DNA of 12,208 nucleotides from Taibaiella sp. (GCA_019454705.1 JACFNS010000038.1:1-12208), one strand, 5' to 3'; shown: positions 1-7,061, counted from the stretch's first letter. Translations and numbers: made by a program. The notes: generated from the letters alone by a model not told the origin.

Positions 1-33
1 CCTGAAAAAGGCGAGCTGCCAGTTCTTTGACAT
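1..33 (-). CDS. Possible 5' end of a gene leaving the window to the left (partial)
   Basis: Reading leftwards from an ATG at 33-31, the frame stays open to the window edge and gives MSKNWQLAFFR. A purine-rich GGAAACAGGT lies immediately before this ATG and could act as a ribosome binding site. Eleven codons are too few to recognise a family, and an open frame this short is expected by chance. The plus strand is open here too: frame 1 reads to a TGA at 28-30, so the edge could instead be the tail of a plus-strand gene. I cannot name a product. Confidence 0.25.
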   Translation of the reverse strand, partial: MSKNWQLAFFR

Positions 34-224
34 ACCTGTTTCCATATCACACGGCACAAAAACCACCCACACATTAAGCCTTTCCTGTTTTGTTCCAGCC
101 CGGGAACAATTCCGCACAATTGGAACAAAAAAATTTATTGATTATCAATCATTTACCCCTAAAATGTTGCCAAAAAATGCTAAACGAAAATCATGGCATC
201 AAAACGGAACAAAAGTATGAAACT

Positions 225-246
225 CCCTTCCTGTTGTTAGGAGGGG
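225..246. repeat. Short GC-rich hairpin resembling dispersed Bacteroidota intergenic repeats
   Basis: CCCTTCCT (225-232) pairs with AGGAGGGG (239-246) over a 6-nt loop, with one G:U wobble. The sequence after the next hairpin, CAGGGGTGGTTAA (281-293), has the flavour of the CCCCTCC...GGAGGGG plus GGGGTGGTT elements that I recall as repeated between genes in this phylum. That resemblance is from memory and has not been tested by a search. Confidence 0.45.
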
Positions 247-249
247 TCA

Positions 250-280
250 ATTGACATAAGTCTTTAGGGCTTATGTCAAT
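250..280. repeat. Perfect 11-bp inverted repeat
   Basis: ATTGACATAAG (250-260) and CTTATGTCAAT (270-280) are exact reverse complements separated by a 9-nt loop. There is no T tract on either side, so it is not an obvious intrinsic terminator. It sits between GGGGTCA (243-249) and TCAGGGG (279-285), as though it interrupts the repeat-like element around it. Confidence 0.75.
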
Positions 281-362
281 CAGGGGTGGTTAACTCGCAC
301 AGAACGAGTAGCTGAAAATTGTTCCAATTTCTAAACCAAAATCCTGGCATCAAAATGGAAAC

Positions 363-390
363 AAAAAGGCCACCCTCACGGGCAGCCTTT
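363..390 (-). terminator. Intrinsic terminator of the M16 peptidase gene
   Basis: On the minus strand, AAAGGCTGCC (390-381) pairs with GGTGGCCTTT (374-365) around a 6-nt loop, giving a 10-bp stem with two adjacent G:U wobbles. Two further T residues follow the arm's own TTT (363-364). The hairpin starts 24 nt past the peptidase stop codon and is correctly placed to end that transcript. Confidence 0.8.
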
Positions 391-413
391 AAATAATATC
401 TGATAAAGAATAT

Positions 414-3248
414 TTAATTCTTCTTCTCAGCCTCAGGGTACAATATGGCCGTATAGTTGTTGGCGGCAAACACCTGGTTAGCTACCTTTTTAATATCCTG
501 TACGGTCAGTTTGTCTATCCACTCGTCATATTTCAGCTTGTGGTCCCTGTCCCTGCCCCAGAAGAGTACACTCTCCATAGAGCTGGCCCACCAGCCATTT
601 TTCTCCAGGCTTTCGCGGTGTTTCTCATGCCACTGGCTTTTTACCTTTTCCAGGTCTTCAGCTTTGGGGCCTTCCTTCTTTATTTCGGTCACCACCTCGT
701 CAGCCGCTGCCAGCAGTTTGTCCACATTCTCAGGCCCGCAGGGCAGGTACAGGCTTACTGAGAAGTTCTCATAAGGCTCTTTCTCTACACTGGCATTGTA
801 GCCGCCGCCATAGATACCACTCAGTTTTTCGCGCAGTTCTTCTATCACGCGTATGTTCAGTATCTCGGCCAGCGCCTGCACTTGCAGAGAGAAGTCTTCA
901 GAGTACTTGGCATCGCCGTGTATCACGCCTATTATCATACTCTTGGGGTCTGAGCCTTTGTAGTACTTCATGGTTTGCGTACCCGTCACAGGGCGCACGC
1001 CATTGTCTTTGTACGATGGCGCTTTATTGGCCTTGGGCAGGCTGGCTACATAAGTTTCCAGCAGCGGCACAAGTGTTTTAGGGTCTACATTACCTACAAT
1101 GTAAAATTCATATCCATCCGCGGTGCTGAACTGGTCTTTGTATATATCCAGTATCCTGTCCATAGACAAGGCCTCGAAATGCTCCGGCTTGGGTATGGGC
1201 GATGGCGCCAGCGGGTTGTTCTTATACATCGACTCGTACACTGTGTCTATAAACGCATACGTAGGATTGGCAGACAGGAACTGCAACTGCATCACCTGCT
1301 TCTTCTTATAGGCCTCAAACAGTTCTTTGTCAGTACGCGGTGCGGTCAGCTTCAGGTACATAAGCTGGAACATTTCTTCCAGGTCCTTTACCGTACTGCT
1401 GCCCGATACTCGGTTGGTGATTTCGGATATACTGGCGCTTGCACTGATATTCTTGCCCGCGAGCACCTTTTCCAGGTCCGATGGCTTGAATTTACCACAG
1501 CCCATGGCATCTATCACCTGCGAAGCATAACGCACGTTGTGAACATCGGCCACGCCAAAGTTGTTGCTGCCACCCTTCTTCACACCACGTACTATTATTT
1601 CATCACTCTTGAAGGTAGTAGGCTTAACAGTTACCTTGATACCATTGCTCAGTGTATATGTAGTAGCATTAAAACCTTCTACTTTGGAAATGTTTGCTAC
1701 TTTGCCCGGTGTTGGCTTATTGTCCATCAGGCTACTGGCCACAGCAGTCTCTTCCTTGGCTTTTACATCCTGTGCAAAGCCTTTCTTAGTCATGGCCAGT
1801 AGTTGCTCATCTGTAGGCAGTTTGTCTTTGCCTTTGTCCGGCCCTGTTATCAGCGAGAAGAAGTTCATATCCGACATCAAAGATTGCATCTCCTTATTCA
1901 CTTCTTCTACCTTGACACCCGGCAATAAAGTTTTGTAATAATTGTATTCATTCTCTATACCCGGTATAGGCTCGTTCTCCAGGAAGTTACGCACATACTC
2001 ACCTATCAACTGGCTGCTCTCTGTAGTGTTGCGCTCGTTGTAAGATTTCTCCATGTTGCTCATGAGGTTCTTACGTGCGAGTTCCATTTCGCTTTCAGTA
2101 AAGCCAAATTCCTTAGCGCGCTTCATTTCACCTGTCAGCGCCATCAGGGCTTTTTCAGGGCCTTCTTCGCCAAACATTGTAAAGCCTACCAGGTTCTCAT
2201 AGTCGCGGGCCCAGCCACCTACATATACAAATGCGTAAGGGAACGGAGGGTCGCTGCTGCGGGCCAGGTCGCTCAGGCGCTGGTTCAGCATCTCGCTCAT
2301 CAGGCCACGCACCATAAACTCCCTGTAATCACCTACAGTTATTTCTTTGTCTTTCTTCTGTGCCGGGAATATGATTTGCAGGCGGTAGTTGGTAGCTTCT
2401 TTATCGGTCAGCACCATGGCTTTTGCCACTTTGCGGGTTTCTACTGGCACATCAAAGCGGGGGCGAGGGTTTGCCGGGTTCTTCATGGGTTTGAAGTGCT
2501 TCTCCAGGTACTTCATGGCAGTTGCCTTATCAATATCGCCCACTACAGCTACAGCCATCAGGTTGGGGCGGTACCAGTCTTTATAGAAGCGGCGCACCAC
2601 ATCGTATTTGAAGTTCTTCAGTATCTCGTCTTTACCTATGGGCAGGCGCTCTGCATAACGGCTGCCGGCCATCATCTCGGGCAGGTACTTTTGCAGCATA
2701 CGCATTTCGGCACCCTTGCCCAGTCGGCTTTCTTCCAGCACCACACCACGCTCGTCGTCTATATCCTTGTCTGTCAGCAATGCGTTGTGCGCCCAGTCTT
2801 CTATTATCTGGAAGCCTTTGTCCAGGTTGCCTTCCTTATCAGTATGTATCGGTAATATATATACCGTCTCGTCGAAGCTGGTATATGCGTTCAGGTCGGC
2901 GCCAAATTCTACCCCTATCGACTGTAGGTAGCTTACCAGTTCATTCTTCTGGAAGTTCTTGGTACCGTTGAAGTTCATATGCTCCATGAAGTGCGCCAGG
3001 CCCAGTTGGTCTTCATCTTCCAATATTGAACCGGCATTCACTACCAGGCGCAGCTCCACCTTCTTCTCAGGCTTCTTATTGGTCCTGATGTAGTACTTCA
3101 GACCGTTGTCAAACTGGCCGACGGTAACATTGGGGTCTATCGGCAGCTTGGCCGAAAGGTCCTGGGCAAATGATACATTACCGGCGCTAACCAGTAACAT
3201 CAACATAGCCAGTACCATGCTGTAAAAGTTTCGGGATGAGTATCGCAT
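414..3248 (-). CDS. Secreted two-domain M16 family zinc metallopeptidase (pitrilysin/insulinase type)
   Basis: The predicted protein has 944 residues. Residues 1 to about 29 look like a Sec signal peptide: basic residues near the start, the hydrophobic stretch MVLAMLMLLV (11-20), and FAQ just before the likely cleavage site. The inverted zinc motif HxxEH is HFMEH at 86-90. E166 lies 76 residues later, in DDERGVVLEE, and is the expected third zinc ligand. The usual catalytic M16 domain followed by a large pseudo-domain accounts for the length; the second half (about 540-940) has no HxxEH, as is normal. Such enzymes degrade peptides in a closed clamshell, here probably in the periplasm. The gene is monocistronic and divergent from glmM, and has its own terminator at 363-390. 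No Shine-Dalgarno is visible before the ATG. TATTTTGG (3274-3267, minus strand) is a one-mismatch fit to a Bacteroidota -7 box. The substrate is unknown. Confidence 0.93.
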   Translation of the reverse strand: MRYSSRNFYSMVLAMLMLLVSAGNVSFAQDLSAKLPIDPNVTVGQFDNGLKYYIRTNKKPEKKVELRLVVNAGSILEDEDQLGLAHFMEHMNFNGTKNFQKNELVSYLQSIGVEFGADLNAYTSFDETVYILPIHTDKEGNLDKGFQIIEDWAHNALLTDKDIDDERGVVLEESRLGKGAEMRMLQKYLPEMMAGSRYAERLPIGKDEILKNFKYDVVRRFYKDWYRPNLMAVAVVGDIDKATAMKYLEKHFKPMKNPANPRPRFDVPVETRKVAKAMVLTDKEATNYRLQIIFPAQKKDKEITVGDYREFMVRGLMSEMLNQRLSDLARSSDPPFPYAFVYVGGWARDYENLVGFTMFGEEGPEKALMALTGEMKRAKEFGFTESEMELARKNLMSNMEKSYNERNTTESSQLIGEYVRNFLENEPIPGIENEYNYYKTLLPGVKVEEVNKEMQSLMSDMNFFSLITGPDKGKDKLPTDEQLLAMTKKGFAQDVKAKEETAVASSLMDNKPTPGKVANISKVEGFNATTYTLSNGIKVTVKPTTFKSDEIIVRGVKKGGSNNFGVADVHNVRYASQVIDAMGCGKFKPSDLEKVLAGKNISASASISEITNRVSGSSTVKDLEEMFQLMYLKLTAPRTDKELFEAYKKKQVMQLQFLSANPTYAFIDTVYESMYKNNPLAPSPIPKPEHFEALSMDRILDIYKDQFSTADGYEFYIVGNVDPKTLVPLLETYVASLPKANKAPSYKDNGVRPVTGTQTMKYYKGSDPKSMIIGVIHGDAKYSEDFSLQVQALAEILNIRVIEELREKLSGIYGGGYNASVEKEPYENFSVSLYLPCGPENVDKLLAAADEVVTEIKKEGPKAEDLEKVKSQWHEKHRESLEKNGWWASSMESVLFWGRDRDHKLKYDEWIDKLTVQDIKKVANQVFAANNYTAILYPEAEKKN

Positions 3249-3452
3249 AAGAATGGTTTTAGCCTTCCAAAATACTGTTTTCTGCCCGTAAACTGTGAAT
3301 AAAATATTTATAATAAAATCTTAAAATATTGTAATGCCACAATAAAAAAGGGATAAATACCAACCCCAGATCAACCCAAAATAACAAGCATATAACCTCA
3401 TAAGGGAATTAATCAATTATCTTAGCAGCCTGAAAAACTTACAGCATATAAC
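3249..3452. other. Divergent intergenic region between the M16 peptidase gene and glmM
   Basis: This AT-rich stretch of 204 bp must hold the promoters of both divergent genes. One-mismatch fits to the Bacteroidota -7 box TAnnTTTG lie at 3267-3274 (minus strand, TATTTTGG) and 3418-3425 (plus strand, TATCTTAG). Neither has a convincing -33 element. I see no strong hairpin or reading frame here. Confidence 0.4.
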
Positions 3453-4832
3453 ATGGCGCTTATCAAATCAATATCAGGCATCAGGGGCACAATCGGCGGA
3501 AAACAGGGAACAGGGCTTACACCTATTGATGTAGTAAAGTTCACAACCGCTTATGGTGCGTGGATAAAGCAGCAGGGTGATAATAATAAAATAGTTATTG
3601 GCCGCGATGGCCGTATATCCGGTTCGCTGGTGCGCAACCTGGTAACCGCTACCCTGCAAGGCTGCGGATTTGACATAGTGGACCTGGGGCTGAGCACAAC
3701 CCCTACTGTGGAGATGGCAGTAGTGATGGAAAAAGCAGCGGGGGGCATTATCCTCACCGCCAGCCACAACCCCAAAGAGTGGAACGCCCTGAAACTGCTG
3801 AACAGCAGCGGTGAGTTCCTGAGCGCGGAGGCCGGCCAGTGGATACTGGACTATGCTGACAATAATGAGCATGATTACGCCCTGATTAACAAGCTGGGTA
3901 CAATAAGAGAGGACAACAGCTATATACAAAAGCATATAGACGCGATACTACAGCACCCGCTGGTAGATGTGGCAGCCATCAAAGCGAAGAACTTTAAAAT
4001 AGTGGTAGATGCCATCAACTCTACGGGTACGCTGTCCGTACCACCGTTGTTGAAGGCGTTGGGTGTGGCTGAAATCATCACCATCAACGAAGAGGTAACA
4101 GGCAACTTCGCCCACAACCCCGAGCCGCTGCCTGAGAACCTTACCGAACTCTGCTCAACGGTTGAAAAGCAAAACGCACACCTGGGCATAGCTGTTGACC
4201 CTGATGTGGACCGTCTCTGCTTTGTGTGCGAAGACGGCAGCCTGTTTGGCGAAGAATATACATTGGTAGCTGTGGCCGATTATGTACTGAGCCATAAAAA
4301 AGGCAACACAGTATCTAATATGTCATCTACCCGCGCACTGAGGGATGTAACGGAAAAGCATGGTGGCGAATATACACCCAGCGCAGTGGGCGAGGTGAAC
4401 GTAGTGAAGAAAATGAAAGCCGTAAACGCTGTGATAGGCGGTGAGGGCAATGGAGGTATCATAGTACCGGAAATGCACTATGGCCGCGATGCGCTGATAG
4501 GTATAGCCCTCTTCCTGACACACCTTGCGAAAACGGGCAAGAGCGTAAAATCACTGCGGAACAGCTACCCCAACTATTTCATATCGAAGAATAAGATAGA
4601 ACTGAGCGATGACATTGACCTGAAAAGCATCTTCGCCAAAATACAGGATAAGTACAAGAGCCACCCCATCAATACAGAAGATGGGCTGAAGATAGAATTT
4701 GACAACGACTGGGTACATCTGCGCCCCAGTAACACGGAGCCTATTATACGCATATATGCTGAGAGCGGCTCGGAAACAACATCGAATAACATTGCCAAAC
4801 GCATAATGGAAGACATCAGGGAAATGATGTAA
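3453..4832 (+). CDS. glmM: Phosphohexomutase, probably phosphoglucosamine mutase
   Basis: This alpha-D-phosphohexomutase has 459 residues and all four diagnostic loops. The phosphoserine loop TASHNP places the catalytic serine at 104. The metal-binding loop DPDVDR is at 249-254. The sugar-specificity loop GEGNGG is at 330-335. The phosphate-binding loop RPSNTEP is at 424-430. The expected reaction is interconversion of glucosamine-6-phosphate and glucosamine-1-phosphate in the cytoplasm, feeding UDP-GlcNAc for peptidoglycan and lipid A. Enzymes of this shape in Bacteroidota are generally called GlmM, but loop sequence alone does not exclude phosphomannomutase or phosphoglucomutase activity. 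The ATG at 3453 gives a full N-terminus and has no clear Shine-Dalgarno. The oxidoreductase gene begins 25 bp after the stop, so the two are probably co-transcribed. Confidence 0.88.
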   Translation: MALIKSISGIRGTIGGKQGTGLTPIDVVKFTTAYGAWIKQQGDNNKIVIGRDGRISGSLVRNLVTATLQGCGFDIVDLGLSTTPTVEMAVVMEKAAGGIILTASHNPKEWNALKLLNSSGEFLSAEAGQWILDYADNNEHDYALINKLGTIREDNSYIQKHIDAILQHPLVDVAAIKAKNFKIVVDAINSTGTLSVPPLLKALGVAEIITINEEVTGNFAHNPEPLPENLTELCSTVEKQNAHLGIAVDPDVDRLCFVCEDGSLFGEEYTLVAVADYVLSHKKGNTVSNMSSTRALRDVTEKHGGEYTPSAVGEVNVVKKMKAVNAVIGGEGNGGIIVPEMHYGRDALIGIALFLTHLAKTGKSVKSLRNSYPNYFISKNKIELSDDIDLKSIFAKIQDKYKSHPINTEDGLKIEFDNDWVHLRPSNTEPIIRIYAESGSETTSNNIAKRIMEDIREMM

Positions 4833-4857
4833 TACCGTTTGCACAATTACTACATAA

Positions 4858-6372
4858 TTGCCCGCGAATAATACATATGATATAGTGGTGGTCGGCAGCG
4901 GACTGGGCGGACTATTGTCTGCCGTGATGCTGGCGAAAGAGGGCATGAAGGTATGTGTGATAGAGAAAGACAAACAAGTGGGTGGCTGCCTGCAAACCTT
5001 CTCGGTAGAAAAGAAAGTCTTTGACAGTTGCGTACACTATATAGGCGGGCTCGGCGATGGACACACCCTCAATCGTATTCTCAGCTATGCGGGCATCATG
5101 GACAAGCTGCAATTGAAAGAATATGACCACGATGCTTTCGACAAGATAGCCTTTGACAATGAGGCCACCGAATACCCGTTGGCTCAGGGTATGGACAACT
5201 TTGTGGAGCAGTTGCTACCCTACTTCCCTAACGAAAGAAAAGCACTGGAAGAATACCTGGGATTAGTCACCAAAGTAGGTGACCACTTTCCGCTATATCG
5301 CCTGAGGATGGGCGATGCCAATGAGAAGGCCGCTGTAACTGGTTGGGAATTGACAAATACGCTCAATACTATCACCAACAACCAGCGCCTGCAGCATGTA
5401 CTTGCGGGCAATAATATGCTGTACGCCGGTGTCCCGGGCAAAACACCCTTTTACCTCCATGCCTTAGTAACAGAAAGTTACATACACAGTTCGCACAAAG
5501 TACTGCCCGGCAGTTCGCAGATATCCAAATTCTTGTGGCAGGAGTTGCAGGCACATGGCGGGGAGGTACTGCGCAATACTACCGTTATCAAACTCGTAGA
5601 AGAAAACGGCATAATGACCCATGCTGTAACGGATACAGGTGAATATATATATGGCAAGCAGTTCATTGCCAATATACACCCGGAAGTTCTGCTACAAATT
5701 ACAGACAGCAGCCTGCTGCGCCCTGCCTACCGAAACCGTGTCAGCAACCTGGAGCAGACCATATCAACATTCATGTTGAACCTGGTACTGAAACCCGGCA
5801 CTGTACCAATGCAGCATCACAACCTGTACTGGAACGCAACTGACAATGTGTGGGATGCCGTGAGTTACCAACCGGAAGCATGGCCATCGAACTATACATT
5901 GTTTTACACGCCTGATAAAGACAATCCTGAATATGCAGAGAGCCTGTCGGTACTCAGTTATATGCATTACGATGAGGTGAGCCAATGGGCGGACACATAC
6001 AACCGCACCGGGCACGAGCACAACAGGGGGGAAGACTACGATGTGTTTAAAGCATGGAAAAGCGAAATACTGCTGAACAAAGTATATGAAAGACTGCCGG
6101 TGCTGAAAGGAAATATTACAGCACAGAAAGCCGCTACCCCACTTACCTGGCGCGATTATACAAGTACACCCACAGGTGCCTTGTACGGCATATTGAAAGA
6201 CGTAAACAAACCCAACGAAACCACCATAGCCACCCGCACCAAAATACCCAACCTCTTACTAACGGGGCAAAATGTGAACCTGCACGGCGTGCTGGGTGTC
6301 AGCATCACCGCAGTAGCTACCTGTGCAGAGCTGCTGGACATGGAGTATTTGCTCGGGAAGATAAAAAGATAA
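4858..6372 (+). CDS. FAD-dependent oxidoreductase of the phytoene desaturase / retinol saturase (CrtI/RetSat) type
   Basis: The protein has 504 residues. An N-terminal Rossmann dinucleotide fold shows GSGLGG at 13-18 and the ribose-binding acidic residue E36 at the end of beta-2 (VIEKD), followed by VGGCLQTF at 41-48, typical of carotenoid-desaturase-like amine oxidases. The C-terminus has the second FAD motif (GQNVNLHGVLGVS). Relatives desaturate carotenoids, saturate retinol-like polyenes or act on other long isoprenoid or acyl chains; nothing nearby (no crtB or crtY) fixes the substrate. The start is a TTG at 4858, directly after an in-frame TAA at 4855-4857. A later start would remove at least part of the first beta strand, and the first in-frame ATG comes only after the GxGxxG loop, so TTG is preferred. 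It follows glmM by 25 bp. Its last 114 bp overlap the convergent thioesterase gene, and no terminator follows. Confidence 0.85.
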   Translation: MPANNTYDIVVVGSGLGGLLSAVMLAKEGMKVCVIEKDKQVGGCLQTFSVEKKVFDSCVHYIGGLGDGHTLNRILSYAGIMDKLQLKEYDHDAFDKIAFDNEATEYPLAQGMDNFVEQLLPYFPNERKALEEYLGLVTKVGDHFPLYRLRMGDANEKAAVTGWELTNTLNTITNNQRLQHVLAGNNMLYAGVPGKTPFYLHALVTESYIHSSHKVLPGSSQISKFLWQELQAHGGEVLRNTTVIKLVEENGIMTHAVTDTGEYIYGKQFIANIHPEVLLQITDSSLLRPAYRNRVSNLEQTISTFMLNLVLKPGTVPMQHHNLYWNATDNVWDAVSYQPEAWPSNYTLFYTPDKDNPEYAESLSVLSYMHYDEVSQWADTYNRTGHEHNRGEDYDVFKAWKSEILLNKVYERLPVLKGNITAQKAATPLTWRDYTSTPTGALYGILKDVNKPNETTIATRTKIPNLLLTGQNVNLHGVLGVSITAVATCAELLDMEYLLGKIKR

Positions 6373-6786
6373 CTCTTTCCCATACACCGCAGCCAACAGT
6401 AATTCCCCATACTTTTTCTTCACACTTTCGCCTATGGGCGTTGGGTTGCCGTCGTCGTCAATACGCACAAACGTGATGGATGTAGTGCAGACAACCGTCT
6501 CTACTCCACTATACGGATTGTACTTTCTCACTTCTATTTCCAGCGTAATGGATGTAGTACCTAAATGAGCCACTTCACCATACAGCCTGATGTGGTTGCC
6601 CACCTTGATGGGCTTTTTGAAGCGCAACTCGCCCACTTTAAGAGTCACCATATTGGGCGTATAGCAGTACTCGGTAGCGAAAGACGCCGCCGCCTCATCT
6701 ATCCATGCCATCAGTATGCCGCCAAACATATTGCCATGTATGCCTATGTCCTTGCCCATGCATATCTTCTTGTTGATCAGTTGCAT
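6259..6786 (-). CDS. Hotdog-fold acyl-CoA thioesterase with an overlapping C-terminal tail
   Basis: The protein has 175 residues. HGNMFGG (17-23) followed by the helix containing D30 matches the active-site region of YciA/BACH-type acyl-CoA thioesterases, which hydrolyse acyl-CoA to free acid and CoA in the cytoplasm. Beta strands such as VTLKVGELRFKKPIKVGNHI and SITLEIEVRKYNP complete one hotdog domain of about 130 residues. The start ATG (6786-6784) has an AGAGGA Shine-Dalgarno 4 nt upstream, unusually good for this window. Residues 139-175 are encoded antisense to the end of the oxidoreductase gene, and this low-complexity tail does not look like part of the fold; an ancestral stop may have been lost. 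The region upstream carries a strong terminator and hairpin on the same strand and may control this gene. Substrate chain length cannot be told. Confidence 0.85.
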   Translation of the reverse strand: MQLINKKICMGKDIGIHGNMFGGILMAWIDEAAASFATEYCYTPNMVTLKVGELRFKKPIKVGNHIRLYGEVAHLGTTSITLEIEVRKYNPYSGVETVVCTTSITFVRIDDDGNPTPIGESVKKKYGELLLAAVYGKELSFYLPEQILHVQQLCTGSYCGDADTQHAVQVHILPR

Positions 6787-6809
6787 AATTCCTCTTGTTT
6801 TGTGGCCAT

Positions 6810-6838
6810 AAAAAAGCCCCCCGGTACACCGGGGGCCT
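6810..6838 (-). terminator. Strong intrinsic terminator upstream of the thioesterase start
   Basis: On the minus strand, CCCCCGG (6835-6829) pairs with CCGGGGG (6824-6818) over a 4-nt loop, with two more outer pairs after a C:C mismatch. Six T residues follow (complement of 6810-6815). The plus strand has no T tract after the hairpin, so it acts only leftwards. No minus-strand protein gene lies to its right until 7750, and the thioesterase ATG is only 23 nt beyond the T tract. It must therefore end either a short non-coding transcript or a leader of the thioesterase mRNA. Confidence 0.75.
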
Positions 6839-6875
6839 ATGAATGTTTTGCTAATATTTTGTCTTTATATGCAAT

Positions 6876-6922
6876 ACATATCCGTACCCCCGGATATCGG
6901 GCGCTTACAATTACGGATATGT
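6876..6922. repeat. Perfect 11-bp inverted repeat with a third internal copy
   Basis: ACATATCCGTA (6876-6886) and TACGGATATGT (6912-6922) are exact reverse complements. Outside them ATGCA (6869-6873) and TGCAT (6926-6930) can extend the helix past a small internal loop. A third copy of the core, CGGATAT (6891-6897), lies inside and could pair instead with the left arm as ATATCCG / CGGATAT, giving an alternative, smaller hairpin. The stem works on either strand. Confidence 0.75.
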
Positions 6923-7029
6923 TTATGCATTTGTTTCACAGCTGCAATATTACAACAAAGGAATAATAACCAACAAATTATTTTTTTCAAGATCGCACAA
7001 TACCCGTTAACTATTATTAGGTATTACTA

Positions 7030-7061
7030 TTGGTACATTGGCCGGAACATGCTTAATTTAG
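7030..7061 (+). promoter_or_regulatory. Possible promoter of the DUF2461 gene
   Basis: TAATTTAG (7054-7061) differs by one base from the Bacteroidota -7 box TAnnTTTG, and TTGG (7030-7033) lies 20 nt upstream in the -33 position. A start site near 7068 would leave a leader of about 12 nt before the ATG at 7080. The match is weak, and AT-rich sequence gives such hits by chance. Confidence 0.25.

Larger units (their letters stand above)
90..364. repeat. Cluster of GGAACAA / TTGTTCC heptamers
   Basis: The heptamer GGAACAA or its complement occurs five times: 90-96 (TTGTTCC), 103-109, 122-128 and 206-212 (GGAACAA), and 319-325 (TTGTTCC). A variant, GGAAACAA, is at 357-364. Copies 90-96 and 103-109 face each other around a 6-nt spacer and could form a 7-bp hairpin. 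Copies 122-128 and 319-325 are extended to AATTGGAACAA and its exact reverse complement. They could be protein-binding sites or debris of a repeated intergenic element; the sequence alone does not decide. Confidence 0.5.
181..366. repeat. Imperfect direct repeat of about 34 bp flanking a hairpin block
   Basis: Positions 181-214 and 332-366 are near copies (core GGCATCAAAA, followed by GGAACAAAA or GGAAACAAAA). I count three substitutions and one single-base insertion across the unit. The roughly 117 bp between the copies hold two hairpins, at 225-246 and 250-280. The right copy runs into the terminator of the M16 peptidase gene. A non-coding block between direct repeats suggests a local duplication or a small non-autonomous element. 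Confidence 0.6.
6810..6922 (-). promoter_or_regulatory. Candidate attenuator / riboswitch-like leader of the thioesterase gene
   Basis: The minus-strand transcript would first make a hairpin with 11-bp arms (6922-6912 and 6886-6876), whose loop contains CCGGGGG (6893-6887). About 50 nt later comes the terminator, whose 3' arm is the same CCGGGGG. The loop copy can therefore pair with the terminator's 5' arm CCCCCGG (6835-6829) over seven G:C pairs and block terminator formation. Mutually exclusive pairing just before a gene is the hallmark of transcription attenuation. I recognise no known riboswitch class. A terminated small RNA is the main alternative. The pairing is seen; the function is inferred. 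Confidence 0.4.

Noticed and set aside
250..280. Hairpin considered as a terminator
   Set aside because: Neither strand has a T tract after the stem, and the M16 gene already has a terminator at 363-390.
975..1802. 275-codon open frame on the plus strand inside the M16 peptidase gene
   Set aside because: It is antisense to a well-supported coding sequence with HFMEH and a signal peptide, its translation is rich in Tyr, His, Cys and Arg with no recognisable motif, and no promoter precedes it.
4833..4857. Possible regulatory gap between glmM and the oxidoreductase gene
   Set aside because: Only 25 bp, with no hairpin or promoter-like match; it looks like an ordinary intra-operon spacer.
6565..6966. 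133-codon plus-strand frame antisense to the thioesterase and its leader
   Set aside because: It mirrors the thioesterase coding sequence and then runs through the terminator and hairpin, so the non-coding explanation fits better.
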